A DNA stretch of 14,140 nucleotides from contig JAEYKW010000021.1 of NCBI GenBank assembly GCA_023408075.1, forward strand, positions 1 through 14,140, in the 5' to 3' direction. Shown here piece by piece: positions 6,504-13,361 of the stretch. The notes beneath the pieces are model-generated. The model did no database searches and was not told the DNA's origin. It was given only the letters and a program-made list of their open reading frames with translations. How positions within the stretch are numbered: the stretch's first letter is position 1; every line of letters starts with the position of its first letter. The position numbers and the translations under genes are program-made. The DNA comes from Bacillota bacterium (GTDB lineage: Bacteria; Bacillota; Clostridia; Christensenellales; SZUA-584).

Positions 6504-8033
6504 ATGAACAAAAAAATCGTTGCGGATGTCAATGGGTTAGAGGCGAGAATCGCCCTGCTTGAGGACGATAAGCTGGTTGAGATTCATGTGGAACGCCGAG
6601 GGAAAGAGCGTCTTGTGGGCAATATCTACAAGGGGCGCGTGGCCAATGTGCTGCCGGGCATGCAGGCGGCCTTTGTGGACATCGGGCTCGACCGCAACGC
6701 TTTTCTCTATGCGGGCGATATACTGGTTGACACCTCGGATTTTGAGTTCGGCCAGAAATCGGACGCGGTGAATCTGCGGCCCACGAAAATTGAAGACATG
6801 GTTAAAGAGGGGCAGGAGATACTCGTTCAGGTGCTGAAGCAGCCCGGCGGCACCAAGGGTGCGCGCATCACGACGCACGTGACGCTGCCTGGCCGCATGA
6901 TGGTGCTGATGCCCACGGTGAACCATGTGGGCGTGTCGCGCCGGATTGAAGACGAACAGGAACGCACGCGCCTCAAAGAGATTATGGAGACATTGAAGCC
7001 CAAGGATATGGGCATCATCGTGCGCACGGCGGCCGTCGGTAAAGACATAGAAGATTTTGAGAGCGAGGTTAAGTTTTTAGCGCGGCTCTGGCAGCGCATT
7101 GTGAGCCGCAGCGACGTGATCAGGGCGCCGCGGCTGCTGCACGCGGAGGAATCTCTCGTATTCCGCACCGTGCGCGATATGTTCACGGCGGACGTATCCG
7201 AGTTTGTGATCAACGACCACGAATATTTCGATAAGGTTGTGGCTGTGGCGGGCATCATCGCACCGCATCTGAAGGACAGGGTGAAGCTCTATACAACGGG
7301 CGTCAGCATATTCGACGACTACGGCATTCAGGCGCGCATTGACAAGGCGCTCGAGAAAAAGGTCTGGATGAAAAATGGTGCGTACATCATCATCGACGAA
7401 ACCGAAGCGCTGACCGTGATCGATGTCAACACGGGCAAATTTGTGGGCGACAACAACCTTCAGGAAACGATACTCGAGGTGAATATTGAAGCGGCCAAGG
7501 AAATCGCGCGGCAGCTGCGCCTCAGAGATATCAGCGGCATCATCGTCATCGACTTCATCGATATGGAAGTGGAAGGCAACAAACTAAAGGTGGTGGAGGC
7601 GCTCGAAACCGCGCTCGCCAAAGACCGCACGAAGACCAATGTGCTCGGAATCACAGGCCTCGGGCTCATTGAGATGACGCGCAAAAAAGTGCGCCGCAAG
7701 CTGTCGAGCATTGTGAAGCGCACTTGCCCGTACTGCGGCGGCAGCGGCCTTGTGGACAGCGAAGAAACCACGGCGATGAACCTGCGGCGGCTGATACTGC
7801 GCCAGACGGCGAATACGGATATCAAAGAGTACCTGATTGAAGTCAATCCGCTTGTCGCCAAATACATAGAAAGCAAATATGAGACGGATACGCCGATTCT
7901 CCCGAAGATCGACGGCGTCAAATTCTATATCATGTCGAACGAGGCGCTGCATATGGCGGACTATAAGGTTGTGGAGATTGCGTCGCAAAAAGAGCGCGAA
8001 AAACTGATCGGAAGAGCCAAGGTGTTTTGTTGA
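6504..8033 (+). CDS. rng: Ribonuclease G (Rne/Rng family)
   Basis: Single-strand-specific endoribonuclease involved in rRNA 5'-end maturation and mRNA decay. The product is 509 aa, close to the usual RNase G length, and lacks the long C-terminal scaffold of RNase E. An S1-type RNA-binding domain spans about 36-125 (VGNIYKGRVANVLPGMQAAF). The catalytic DNase I-like part holds D307 (TVIDVNTG) and D350 (IVIDFIDME), the metal-binding aspartates. The CPYCGGSG knuckle (C408, C411) forms the zinc link between subunits. The ATG at 6504 is chosen because GGAG lies 6 nt upstream; a GTG 60 nt earlier overlaps the previous stop but would add an unconserved, poorly initiated extension. Its TGA stop lies inside the -35 box of the rplU promoter. 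It belongs to the same transcription unit as the two genes before it. Confidence 0.95.
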   Translation: MNKKIVADVNGLEARIALLEDDKLVEIHVERRGKERLVGNIYKGRVANVLPGMQAAFVDIGLDRNAFLYAGDILVDTSDFEFGQKSDAVNLRPTKIEDMVKEGQEILVQVLKQPGGTKGARITTHVTLPGRMMVLMPTVNHVGVSRRIEDEQERTRLKEIMETLKPKDMGIIVRTAAVGKDIEDFESEVKFLARLWQRIVSRSDVIRAPRLLHAEESLVFRTVRDMFTADVSEFVINDHEYFDKVVAVAGIIAPHLKDRVKLYTTGVSIFDDYGIQARIDKALEKKVWMKNGAYIIIDETEALTVIDVNTGKFVGDNNLQETILEVNIEAAKEIARQLRLRDISGIIVIDFIDMEVEGNKLKVVEALETALAKDRTKTNVLGITGLGLIEMTRKKVRRKLSSIVKRTCPYCGGSGLVDSEETTAMNLRRLILRQTANTDIKEYLIEVNPLVAKYIESKYETDTPILPKIDGVKFYIMSNEALHMADYKVVEIASQKEREKLIGRAKVFC

Positions 8034-8058
8034 CAGTTTTATGCGCATATGATATGAT
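8030..8058 (+). promoter_or_regulatory. Strong sigma-A promoter of rplU-rpmA
   Basis: A consensus TTGACA (8030-8035), 17-nt spacer and TATGAT (8053-8058). The -35 box contains the TGA stop codon of rng (8031-8033), so coding and promoter sequence share the same bases. The expected start is near 8065. Confidence 0.85.
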
Positions 8059-8065
8059 TTTTAAC

Positions 8066-8155
8066 TGAGCCGCACGGAAATGGTACATAAATTCGGTTTT
8101 CGGATTTCCGAAGCTGATACCACCACGGCGAGACTGGGAAGAGGAGGTAAACAGC
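8066..8155 (+). promoter_or_regulatory. L21 (rplU) autoregulatory leader candidate
   Basis: The roughly 90-nt leader between the promoter and rplU can fold into three nested stems: GCCG/CGGC (8069-8072 with 8126-8129), TGGTA/TACCA (8081-8085 with 8118-8122) and TTCGG/CCGAA (8092-8096 with 8108-8112), separated by internal loops. AGGAGG (8142-8147) lies just 3' of the fold, 8 nt before the ATG. Firmicutes have a known L21 leader at this position through which ribosomal protein controls its own operon. The position and nested architecture fit; membership of that family was not tested by covariance search. Confidence 0.6.
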
Positions 8156-8503
8156 ATGTACGCAATTTTTGAGACAGGCGGTAAGCAGTATAAAGCGGCC
8201 AAAGGTGACGTGGTGTTTGTGGAGAAGCTCGCTTTAGAGCCCGGCAAACAGGTCAGCTTTGATGCGCTGGTGGTGGCCGATGGTGATAAGATACAGATCG
8301 GGACACCCATTGTCAAGGGCGTGAAGGTAAAAGCCAAGGTGATTGATCATGGCAAAGAGAAAAAGGTTCTGACCTTTAAGTATAAGCCCAAGAGAAACGA
8401 GCGCAAGAAACAGGGCCACAGGCAGCCGTACACAAAGATTCAGATTACGGGTATAGCCACGGCGAAGGAAAAAGAAGAAGCAACGGAAGCAGCAGCGGAA
8501 TAG
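8156..8503 (+). CDS. rplU: 50S ribosomal protein L21
   Basis: A 115-aa protein starting MYAIFETGGKQYKA, the typical L21 N-terminus. The KKQGHRQPYTKIQI segment at about 84-99 is the RNA-binding loop that contacts 23S rRNA. A Glu/Ala-rich tail (from about residue 102) makes it slightly longer than the usual about 103 aa. The Shine-Dalgarno is strong (AGGAGG, 8-nt spacing). The gene is followed after 32 nt by rpmA, with no gene between them. In most Firmicutes the ysxB/prp protease gene lies here, so its absence is notable. Confidence 0.98.
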   Translation: MYAIFETGGKQYKAAKGDVVFVEKLALEPGKQVSFDALVVADGDKIQIGTPIVKGVKVKAKVIDHGKEKKVLTFKYKPKRNERKKQGHRQPYTKIQITGIATAKEKEEATEAAAE

Positions 8504-8535
8504 TGAATCCCTAATGGAAAGCGAGGTGCATTTGA

Positions 8536-8790
8536 ATGGCACATAAAAAGGGTGTCGGTAGTTCCAGAAACGGCAGAGACTCAGAGAGCAAACGGCTCGG
8601 CGTGAAACGCGGCGACGGCCAGTTTGTGCTTGCAGGCAATATCCTTGTGCGCCAGCGGGGAACGAAATTCTATCCGGGCAACAACGTGGATATCGGCGGT
8701 GACGATACATTGTTCTCTCTGATTGACGGCAACGTCAAGTTTGAGCGCAAGGGCCGCGATAAAAAGCAGGTCAGTGTGTATCCGAACTAA
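8536..8790 (+). CDS. rpmA: 50S ribosomal protein L27, without the Firmicutes N-terminal extension
   Basis: An 84-aa L27 starting MAHKKGVGSSRNGRDS; the N-terminal arm reaches the peptidyl-transferase centre. Many Firmicutes make L27 with about nine extra residues (ending in a Phe-Phe-Ala-like site) that the cysteine protease Prp removes. Here the mature-type start is encoded directly: the codon immediately before the ATG is an in-frame TGA (8533-8535), so no extension can exist. GAGGTG (8523-8528) lies 7 nt upstream. The lack of an extension agrees with the lack of a prp gene between rplU and rpmA. A terminator follows 17 nt after the stop, and obg, the usual next gene, is not present in the window. 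Confidence 0.97.
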   Translation: MAHKKGVGSSRNGRDSESKRLGVKRGDGQFVLAGNILVRQRGTKFYPGNNVDIGGDDTLFSLIDGNVKFERKGRDKKQVSVYPN

Positions 8791-8807
8791 CATAAGAGTT
8801 TGTAAGG

Positions 8808-8837
8808 CAGGCTTTGCGTGATGCGAAGCCTGTTTTT
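8808..8837 (+). terminator. Rho-independent terminator of rplU-rpmA
   Basis: A 10-bp stem CAGGCTTTGC/GCGAAGCCTG (8808-8817 with 8823-8832, one G-U pair) with a GTGAT loop, followed directly by five T (8833-8837). Confidence 0.93.
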
Positions 8838-8850
8838 CATTATCGTTATC

Positions 8851-9324
8851 TATCAATCCTCAGTCAGCTTACGCTGAGAGCTTCATTTGTCAAAAGCCCA
8901 GCTGCTTATACCCCTCCGGGGTACAGGAATACTGCTTTTTTAGAGTGAGGATTCTGGTATTTAGGCTTGAGAAAATGAGCTATCTATATTGCCATATATC
9001 AATCCTCAGTCAGCTTCGCTGACAGCTCCTTTCCAAAGGAGCCTTGCATAGCACGACAAGCCTCCTTTATAAAAGGAGGTGGCACGCGCAGCGTGACGGA
9101 GGATTGCGCGATTGCTATTTGCCAGTTATCAATCCTCCAGTCAGCTTACGCTGAGAGCTTCATTTGTCACAAACGCAACTGCTTATACCCCTCCGGGGTA
9201 CATGGATACTGTTTTTTAGAGCTGGCGTTTTGGTATTTGGGTTTGGGATAGAATGAACGCCATTTGTATTGCCATATATCAATCCTCAGTCAGCTTCGTT
9301 GACAGCTCCTTTTCAAAGAAGCCT
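8851..9324. repeat. Tandem duplication of a compound, hairpin-rich unit (period about 278 bp)
   Basis: Copy 1 spans 8851-9126 and the truncated copy 2 spans 9127-9324. In each, a first part begins CAATCCTC(C)AGTCAGCTTACGCTGAGAGC (8854; 9130) and carries the hairpin TACCCC-TCC-GGGGTA (8909-8923; 9186-9200). A second part again begins CAATCCTCAGTCAGCTTCG (9000; 9280). The two second-part starts are 280 bp apart and the two first-part starts 276 bp apart. The copies are roughly 85 % alike by eye. Copy 2 ends after the GCCT at 9321-9324 and lacks the counterpart of 9045-9126. No coding frame is convincing anywhere in this stretch. Confidence 0.85.
9000..9106. mobile_element. MITE-like palindromic element with CAATCCTC ends
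   Basis: The element starts CAATCCTCAGTCA (9000) and ends TGACGGAGGATTG (9106), imperfect terminal inverted repeats. Four perfect small hairpins lie inside in series: GTCAGC/GCTGAC (9009-9014 with 9018-9023), GCTCCTTT/AAAGGAGC (9025-9032 with 9035-9042), CCTCCTTT/AAAGGAGG (9061-9068 with 9072-9079) and CACGC/GCGTG (9083-9087 with 9091-9095). It encodes nothing. Similar short interspersed repeats are known to me from Clostridia genomes. No clear target-site duplication is seen. The partner at 9280-9324 has stem-breaking changes (GAAGC instead of GGAGC) and no right end. Confidence 0.7.
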
Positions 9325-9347
9325 CAAGCAGTTCACGAAGTCGCAAG

Positions 9348-9456
9348 TGTCATTCCGATGGAGCGTGAGCGGAAGAGGAATCCCATGGTATATCGCTTTG
9401 AGCATGGGTCTTAGTCCACTGCGTAGTCGCATCGCTGTCGCTCGCTCAAGATGACA
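9348..9456. mobile_element. Second MITE-like element with TGTCAT ends
   Basis: A 109-bp segment begins TGTCATTCCGATGGAGCG (9348) and ends in CTCGCTCAAGATGACA (to 9456), giving a terminal inverted repeat TGTCAT/ATGACA with further partial complementarity inward (GAGCG/CGCTC). It is non-coding; the short frame across it is a shadow. This end type, TGTCATTC(C/T)GA..., is a familiar interspersed repeat in Firmicutes genomes. No target duplication is evident. Confidence 0.6.
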
Positions 9457-9497
9457 ACTGTGACTTTGTCAGCAGCATCGTATAAGGATGCCTTTAT

Positions 9498-9529
9498 GGC
9501 GATGTTGGTCAAAGAGGTCTTTGGTCGCC
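9498..9529. other. Hairpin upstream of the aroF promoter; remainder of 9457-9574 without features
   Basis: GGCGA/TCGCC (9498-9502 with 9525-9529) encloses CAAAGA/TCTTTG (9510-9515 with 9518-9523). There is no T-run, and it lies about 45 bp before the aroF -35, so it is neither a terminator nor part of the leader. The dyad could be an operator. Nothing else is recognised in the surrounding stretch. Confidence 0.3.
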
Positions 9530-9574
9530 GATAATAATCCATTGTGGCGAAGTGATTATTTAAACGGAATCAGC

Positions 9575-9603
9575 ATGACAATCACGCATCACAGTGCTAT
9601 AAT
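9575..9603 (+). promoter_or_regulatory. Sigma-A promoter (extended -10) of aroF
   Basis: ATGACA (9575-9580), a 17-nt spacer and TATAAT (9598-9603) preceded by TGC, an extended -10. The start is expected near 9610, leaving a leader of about 45 nt with no attenuator-like structure or T-box. Confidence 0.8.
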
Positions 9604-9656
9604 GTGTAAGATTATGCGGTACGACAGATCAAATGCCGCATGTAAGAGGACAAGCA

Positions 9657-10685
9657 ATGAACATACAGAGAATCAAACAGATACCCACCCCGGAGCAGAT
9701 TGTCGAAGAAATTCCGTTTCCGGCGCATTTGCAGGCGGTCAAGCATCAGCGTGACGAGGATATCAAGCGCGTTTTTGAGGGCAAGGACGACCGGTTCCTG
9801 CTCGTGATCGGCCCGTGCAGCGCCGACAGCGAGGAGTCGGTCTGCGATTATATTGCGCGCCTTGCCAAGGTGCAGGAGCAGGTGAAGCAGCGCATCATCA
9901 TCATACCGCGCATATATACCAATAAGCCGCGTACCACGGGCGAAGGCTATAAAGGCATGGTGCACCAGCCCGACCCGACCAAAGAGACGGACCTTTTCGA
10001 GGGCGTCAAGGCGATACGCCGGATGCATATCAAGGCGCTCAGCGAATTCCATATGCCCGCAGCGGACGAAATGCTCTACCCCGAGAACTACGCGTATCTC
10101 GCGGATGTGCTCGCTTACAACGCCATCGGCGCACGCAGCGTGGAAAACCAGCAGCACCGGCTTACGGCAAGCGGCGTGAATACGCCCGTCGGCATGAAAA
10201 ACCCGACGAGCGGCGACTTGTCTGTGATGCTCAATTCAATAAAAGCGGCGCAGATGGCGCATACGTTCATATACAACGGCTGGGAAGTCAAGACGGCGGG
10301 CAACCCGTATGCGCATGCAATACTGCGCGGTGCGGTTACGGCGGACGGGCGCAGCGTTCCGAATTACCACTTTGAAGACCTCTATCTTTTCTCCAAGGCG
10401 TATCTTGATATGCAGCTGCAAAACCCCGCGATCCTCATCGATACCAACCATGCGAACTCGATGAAGCGGTTTTTTGAGCAGCCGAGAATTGCGCGCGAGG
10501 TGCTGATGAGCCGTCAGTATGAACCGATGCTGAAATCCATGATCAAAGGACTCATGATTGAAAGCTATATCGAAGAAGGCAATCAGGCCATCGGCGAAAA
10601 CGTCTATGGCAAATCGATCACGGACGCATGCCTCGGGTGGGAAGATACGGAGAGGCTCGTGACGTATATCGCAGAGAACATATAA
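9657..10685 (+). CDS. aroF: 3-deoxy-7-phosphoheptulonate synthase (DAHP synthase, type I, AroF/G/H-like)
   Basis: Condenses phosphoenolpyruvate with erythrose 4-phosphate, the entry step of the shikimate pathway to aromatic amino acids. The product is 342 aa and follows the E. coli AroF/G/H plan of a TIM barrel with an N-terminal extension (1-45), which in that subfamily forms the dimer and feedback site. Metal ligands are visible: C54 (GPCS), H265 (TNHANS), E302 (IESYIEEGNQ) and D323 (SITDACLGWED). KPRTT (90-94) and GARSVENQQHR (158-168) belong to the substrate pocket. The ATG at 9657 is preferred over an upstream frame at 9633 because AAGAGGA lies 6 nt before it. Feedback specificity (Phe or Tyr) cannot be decided reliably by eye. 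The glycosylase gene follows after 14 nt and probably shares the transcript, though the functions are unrelated. Confidence 0.95.
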   Translation: MNIQRIKQIPTPEQIVEEIPFPAHLQAVKHQRDEDIKRVFEGKDDRFLLVIGPCSADSEESVCDYIARLAKVQEQVKQRIIIIPRIYTNKPRTTGEGYKGMVHQPDPTKETDLFEGVKAIRRMHIKALSEFHMPAADEMLYPENYAYLADVLAYNAIGARSVENQQHRLTASGVNTPVGMKNPTSGDLSVMLNSIKAAQMAHTFIYNGWEVKTAGNPYAHAILRGAVTADGRSVPNYHFEDLYLFSKAYLDMQLQNPAILIDTNHANSMKRFFEQPRIAREVLMSRQYEPMLKSMIKGLMIESYIEEGNQAIGENVYGKSITDACLGWEDTERLVTYIAENI

Positions 10686-10699
10686 AAAGGACACTGGTA

Positions 10700-11557
10700 A
10701 TGGACATCACTTTTGGCTCAGACAGCGTGGCCTTTCATAACTTGAGCGCATTTTCCTTGGCGCAGTGTTTATGCAGCGGTCAGACATTCAGGTGGAAGCC
10801 GCAGGGCAGCGGCTTTGCCGGCGTGGCATTGGGATGCGCCGTATACGCGGAGCAAAGCGGGCAGAGCGTAACGCTTGAGGGCGTGCCGCACGGTAAGGCG
10901 GCGGATTTCGCGCGCTATTTTGATCTCGAGCGCGACTACGCAGGCATACAGGCCAGCTATATCAACGACCCGTTTTTAACGGAAGGCGTCCGCTATGCGG
11001 ACGGCCTGCGCGTGCTGCGTCAGCCGTATTTTGAAACGCTGATTTCGTTTATCATATCCGCGAACAACAACGTGGGCCGCATCAGCCGCATTGTTGACAC
11101 GATCTGCGAACGGTACGGCGTACCGGTGAACGGCGGATTCGATTTCCCGACGCCCGAGAGGCTTGCGGCGCTCACGGCGGACGAGCTCAAAACGTGCGGT
11201 ACGGGTTACCGCGCCGATTATATCATCGGCACCGCAAAAATGGTCTGCGAGGGGTTCAGCTTGGACAATATCGCATCAATGCCGTATGAACAGGCGCGCG
11301 AGCAGTTGACCGCGCTGCCCGGCGTGGGGCTCAAAGTGGCGGACTGCGTTGCGCTTTACGGTATGGGCTTTCTAAGTGCGTTTCCGCTCGACGTATGGAT
11401 GCGGCGCGTGATCTGCGGTGTTTATCATTACAGCGGCAGAAACGACAATGACCTGCGCCGTTTTGTGGATACCACTTTTGGTGAGCATGCGGGTATCGCG
11501 CAGCAGTATCTGTTCCATTACGCACGACACCACAAAGAGGCCGTGTGTGCGAGATAA
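10700..11557 (+). CDS. ogg: OGG1-type 8-oxoguanine DNA glycosylase/AP lyase
   Basis: Excises oxidised guanine from DNA (base excision repair). The 285-aa product has the OGG N-terminal domain (about 1-105, with SGQTFRW at 26-32) and the HhH-GPD glycosylase domain. FIISANNNVGRI (117-128) matches the asparagine-rich helix that contacts the orphan base. The helix-hairpin-helix reads LPGVGLKVADC (206-216) with the nucleophile K212, and the catalytic aspartate is D231 in FPLDVW. Both are present, so it should be a bifunctional glycosylase/lyase. Most bacteria use MutM (Fpg) for this job; the OGG1-like bacterial enzyme is well known in clostridia. The ATG at 10700 is selected because AAAAGG lies 9 nt upstream; a frame reaching back to 10628 would overlap aroF and is not supported. 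Confidence 0.92.
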   Translation: MDITFGSDSVAFHNLSAFSLAQCLCSGQTFRWKPQGSGFAGVALGCAVYAEQSGQSVTLEGVPHGKAADFARYFDLERDYAGIQASYINDPFLTEGVRYADGLRVLRQPYFETLISFIISANNNVGRISRIVDTICERYGVPVNGGFDFPTPERLAALTADELKTCGTGYRADYIIGTAKMVCEGFSLDNIASMPYEQAREQLTALPGVGLKVADCVALYGMGFLSAFPLDVWMRRVICGVYHYSGRNDNDLRRFVDTTFGEHAGIAQQYLFHYARHHKEAVCAR

Positions 11558-11652
11558 GCCAACCGTTTCGGCTAATAAACCGAACGAGTGGCAAAGAATA
11601 AGAAGAATGCTCAAAGCCGGAGTCACCGCTGTAACAGCGCAGGGAAAGTCAT

Positions 11653-11676
11653 AACTTCCGTAAGTTTCAACTTTTT
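11653..11676 (+). terminator. Weak terminator candidate after ogg; intergenic 11558-11732
   Basis: AACTT/AAGTT (11653-11657 with 11662-11666, CCGT loop) is followed within a few bases by TTTTT (11672-11676). The stem is short and AT-rich, so termination would be inefficient. Other small structures in the gap are CGCTG/CAGCG around 11630 and a direct repeat TCAACTTT (11667-11674 and 11679-11686, 12-bp spacing) that could be a regulator site. No gene is supported between 11558 and the DUF1538 promoter. Confidence 0.3.
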
Positions 11677-11732
11677 GGTCAACTTTGCACTCTCTTTTAA
11701 TTAAAATATGAAGAAATTATGAACACTTCTCT

Positions 11733-11763
11733 TTGACGCGCCTGCATATACTTTGAATATGTT
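11733..11763 (+). promoter_or_regulatory. Possible promoter of the DUF1538-PII pair
   Basis: TTGACG (11733-11738) is a good -35. The best -10 at a tolerable distance is TATGTT (11758-11763, 19-nt spacer); a better hexamer, TATGAT (11763-11768), is too far away at 24 nt. The resulting leader of about 105 nt contains the hairpin AACCA-GCTG-TGGTT (11825-11838). The unusual spacing could mean an activator is needed, or that the true promoter is elsewhere. Confidence 0.35.
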
Positions 11764-11877
11764 ATGATAAAACTATCAAAATCATTTCATTTTTGGTCAA
11801 TGCCGATCATTACGCATTATGATAAACCAGCTGTGGTTATGATATGTTTGGAATATGAAAGAAAGGAGTATTGCCTT

Positions 11878-13356
11878 TTGAATGAATTTGTAAAAAAGAT
11901 CAAAGAGGTCAGTTTTGCCGTACTGCCGATTGTGGCCATTGTACTGTTGTTGCATTTCTTTGTTTTCCCGATAGACTCGATTTTCCTTATCCGGTTTCTT
12001 ATCGGGGCTGTGTTCATCATAATAGGCCTGTCTGTTTTTCTGTATGGCATTGAAATCGGCATCACGCCGGTGGGAGACCATATGGGCAAGCTGATTACGA
12101 AGCCGAATAAATTATATTTTGTGATCCTGGGAGGACTGTTCCTCGGGTTCTTCATATCGGTGGCCGAGCCGGATCTTCATATACTGGCGGATCAGGTGGA
12201 TATGGTCACAGCCGGAACGATCTCTAAAATGACGATTGTGCTTATCGTGTCGATAGGCATTGCGGTGATGCTCGCATTTGGTCTGGTCAGAATTGTATAC
12301 GGTGTTCCGTTGTACATTCTGCTCGCCATATTGTATTTTGCTGTCTTGGTCCTGTCGTTCTTCACGACGCCCGAATTTCTTGCGATATCGTTCGATTCAT
12401 CGGGGGCGACGACAGGCGCGCTGACGGTGCCTTTTATACTCTCGCTCGCCATGGGCGTCACCACAATGAAACGGGACAGCAAAGGCGCCGAAAAAGACAG
12501 CTTTGGCCTTGTGGCGATTGCGTCAACCGGGGCGATTATTGCTGTGATGGTGATGAGCATTGTCACCGGCCAAAACGAGATTTACGGTGTGGCGGAGCCT
12601 CTTCCGCACAATACCGCTTCCGTCATGGCCCCTTTTATAAGCCAGTTTTTACGCTCAATCTCGGAAACTGCGCTGGCCCTGCTGCCGCTTTTGGTCATTT
12701 TTCTTGTGTTCCAGCTGGTGAAATTCAAGCTGAGCAGGCACGAGGTTCGCAAAATTATATTCGGAATAGGCTATACTTTCATAGGGCTTTTATTCTTTAT
12801 GACGGGGGTCAACGCAGGGTTTATGGACGTCGGCGCCATGATGGGTTATAATATAGCATCAATGAACCGGCCGGAGATTGTGGTGATCGTGGGCTTTGCG
12901 ATCGGCCTTGTGACAATATTGGCGGAGCCTGCCGTGCACGTGCTGACCCGTCAGATCGAAGAGGTCACCAGCGGTTCGGTCAAGCGGCCGTTTGTATTCT
13001 CAGCCCTGTGCATCGGCGTGGGTATCGCCGTGCTGCTGTCTATGCTGCGTATATTGATACCGGAGCTCAAGCTCTGGCATATCCTGCTTCCGGGATATGT
13101 TTTGTCAATCGCGCTTTCCTTTTTCGGGCCGAAGCTTTTTGTAGGCATCGCGTTTGATGCGGGCGGAGTGGCCACGGGGCCTATGACAGCTACGTTCATA
13201 CTCGCGTTTGCGCAGGGTGCTGCCAACGCGATAGAAAGCGCGGACGTATTGGTGGATGGCTTTGGTATTATTGCACTCGTTGCGCTTACGCCGATTATTA
13301 CACTGCAGTTGCTGGGGCTGATCTATCAATACAAGTCAAAAAGAAGGAGTGCTTGA
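11878..13356 (+). CDS. DUF1538 family membrane protein, two homologous halves (putative transporter)
   Basis: A 492-aa polytopic membrane protein with about 12-14 hydrophobic segments. It consists of two similar halves. The first has AEPDLHIL (96-103) and SFDSSGATTGALT (171-183); the second has AEPAVHVL (349-356) and AFDAGGVATGPMT (425-437). The paired motifs are displaced by 253-254 residues, so the protein arose by internal duplication, as in many transporters with inverted or repeated topology. The acidic and histidine residues in each motif are placed inside predicted membrane regions and could bind an ion or substrate. The substrate is unknown. TTG at 11878 is chosen as start because AAAGGAG ends 9 nt before it; an ATG frame beginning at 11764 has no ribosome binding site and would overlap the promoter. 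The tandem P-II-like gene follows after 5 nt (or overlaps it), which suggests the two proteins work together. Confidence 0.85.
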   Translation: MNEFVKKIKEVSFAVLPIVAIVLLLHFFVFPIDSIFLIRFLIGAVFIIIGLSVFLYGIEIGITPVGDHMGKLITKPNKLYFVILGGLFLGFFISVAEPDLHILADQVDMVTAGTISKMTIVLIVSIGIAVMLAFGLVRIVYGVPLYILLAILYFAVLVLSFFTTPEFLAISFDSSGATTGALTVPFILSLAMGVTTMKRDSKGAEKDSFGLVAIASTGAIIAVMVMSIVTGQNEIYGVAEPLPHNTASVMAPFISQFLRSISETALALLPLLVIFLVFQLVKFKLSRHEVRKIIFGIGYTFIGLLFFMTGVNAGFMDVGAMMGYNIASMNRPEIVVIVGFAIGLVTILAEPAVHVLTRQIEEVTSGSVKRPFVFSALCIGVGIAVLLSMLRILIPELKLWHILLPGYVLSIALSFFGPKLFVGIAFDAGGVATGPMTATFILAFAQGAANAIESADVLVDGFGIIALVALTPIITLQLLGLIYQYKSKRRSA

Positions 13357-13361
13357 AGGCT

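Noticed and set aside
8851..9324. CRISPR array
   Set aside because: Repeats are long, few and internally palindromic with variable distances of about 130-150 bp; there are no regular unique spacers and no cas genes.
9269..9454. Short plus-strand ORF in the repeat region
   Set aside because: It runs through the truncated repeat and the TGTCAT element and is a by-product of these non-coding units.
9604..9656. T-box or other attenuator in the aroF leader
   Set aside because: The leader is only about 45 nt and shows no stem-loop, T-run or T-box motif.
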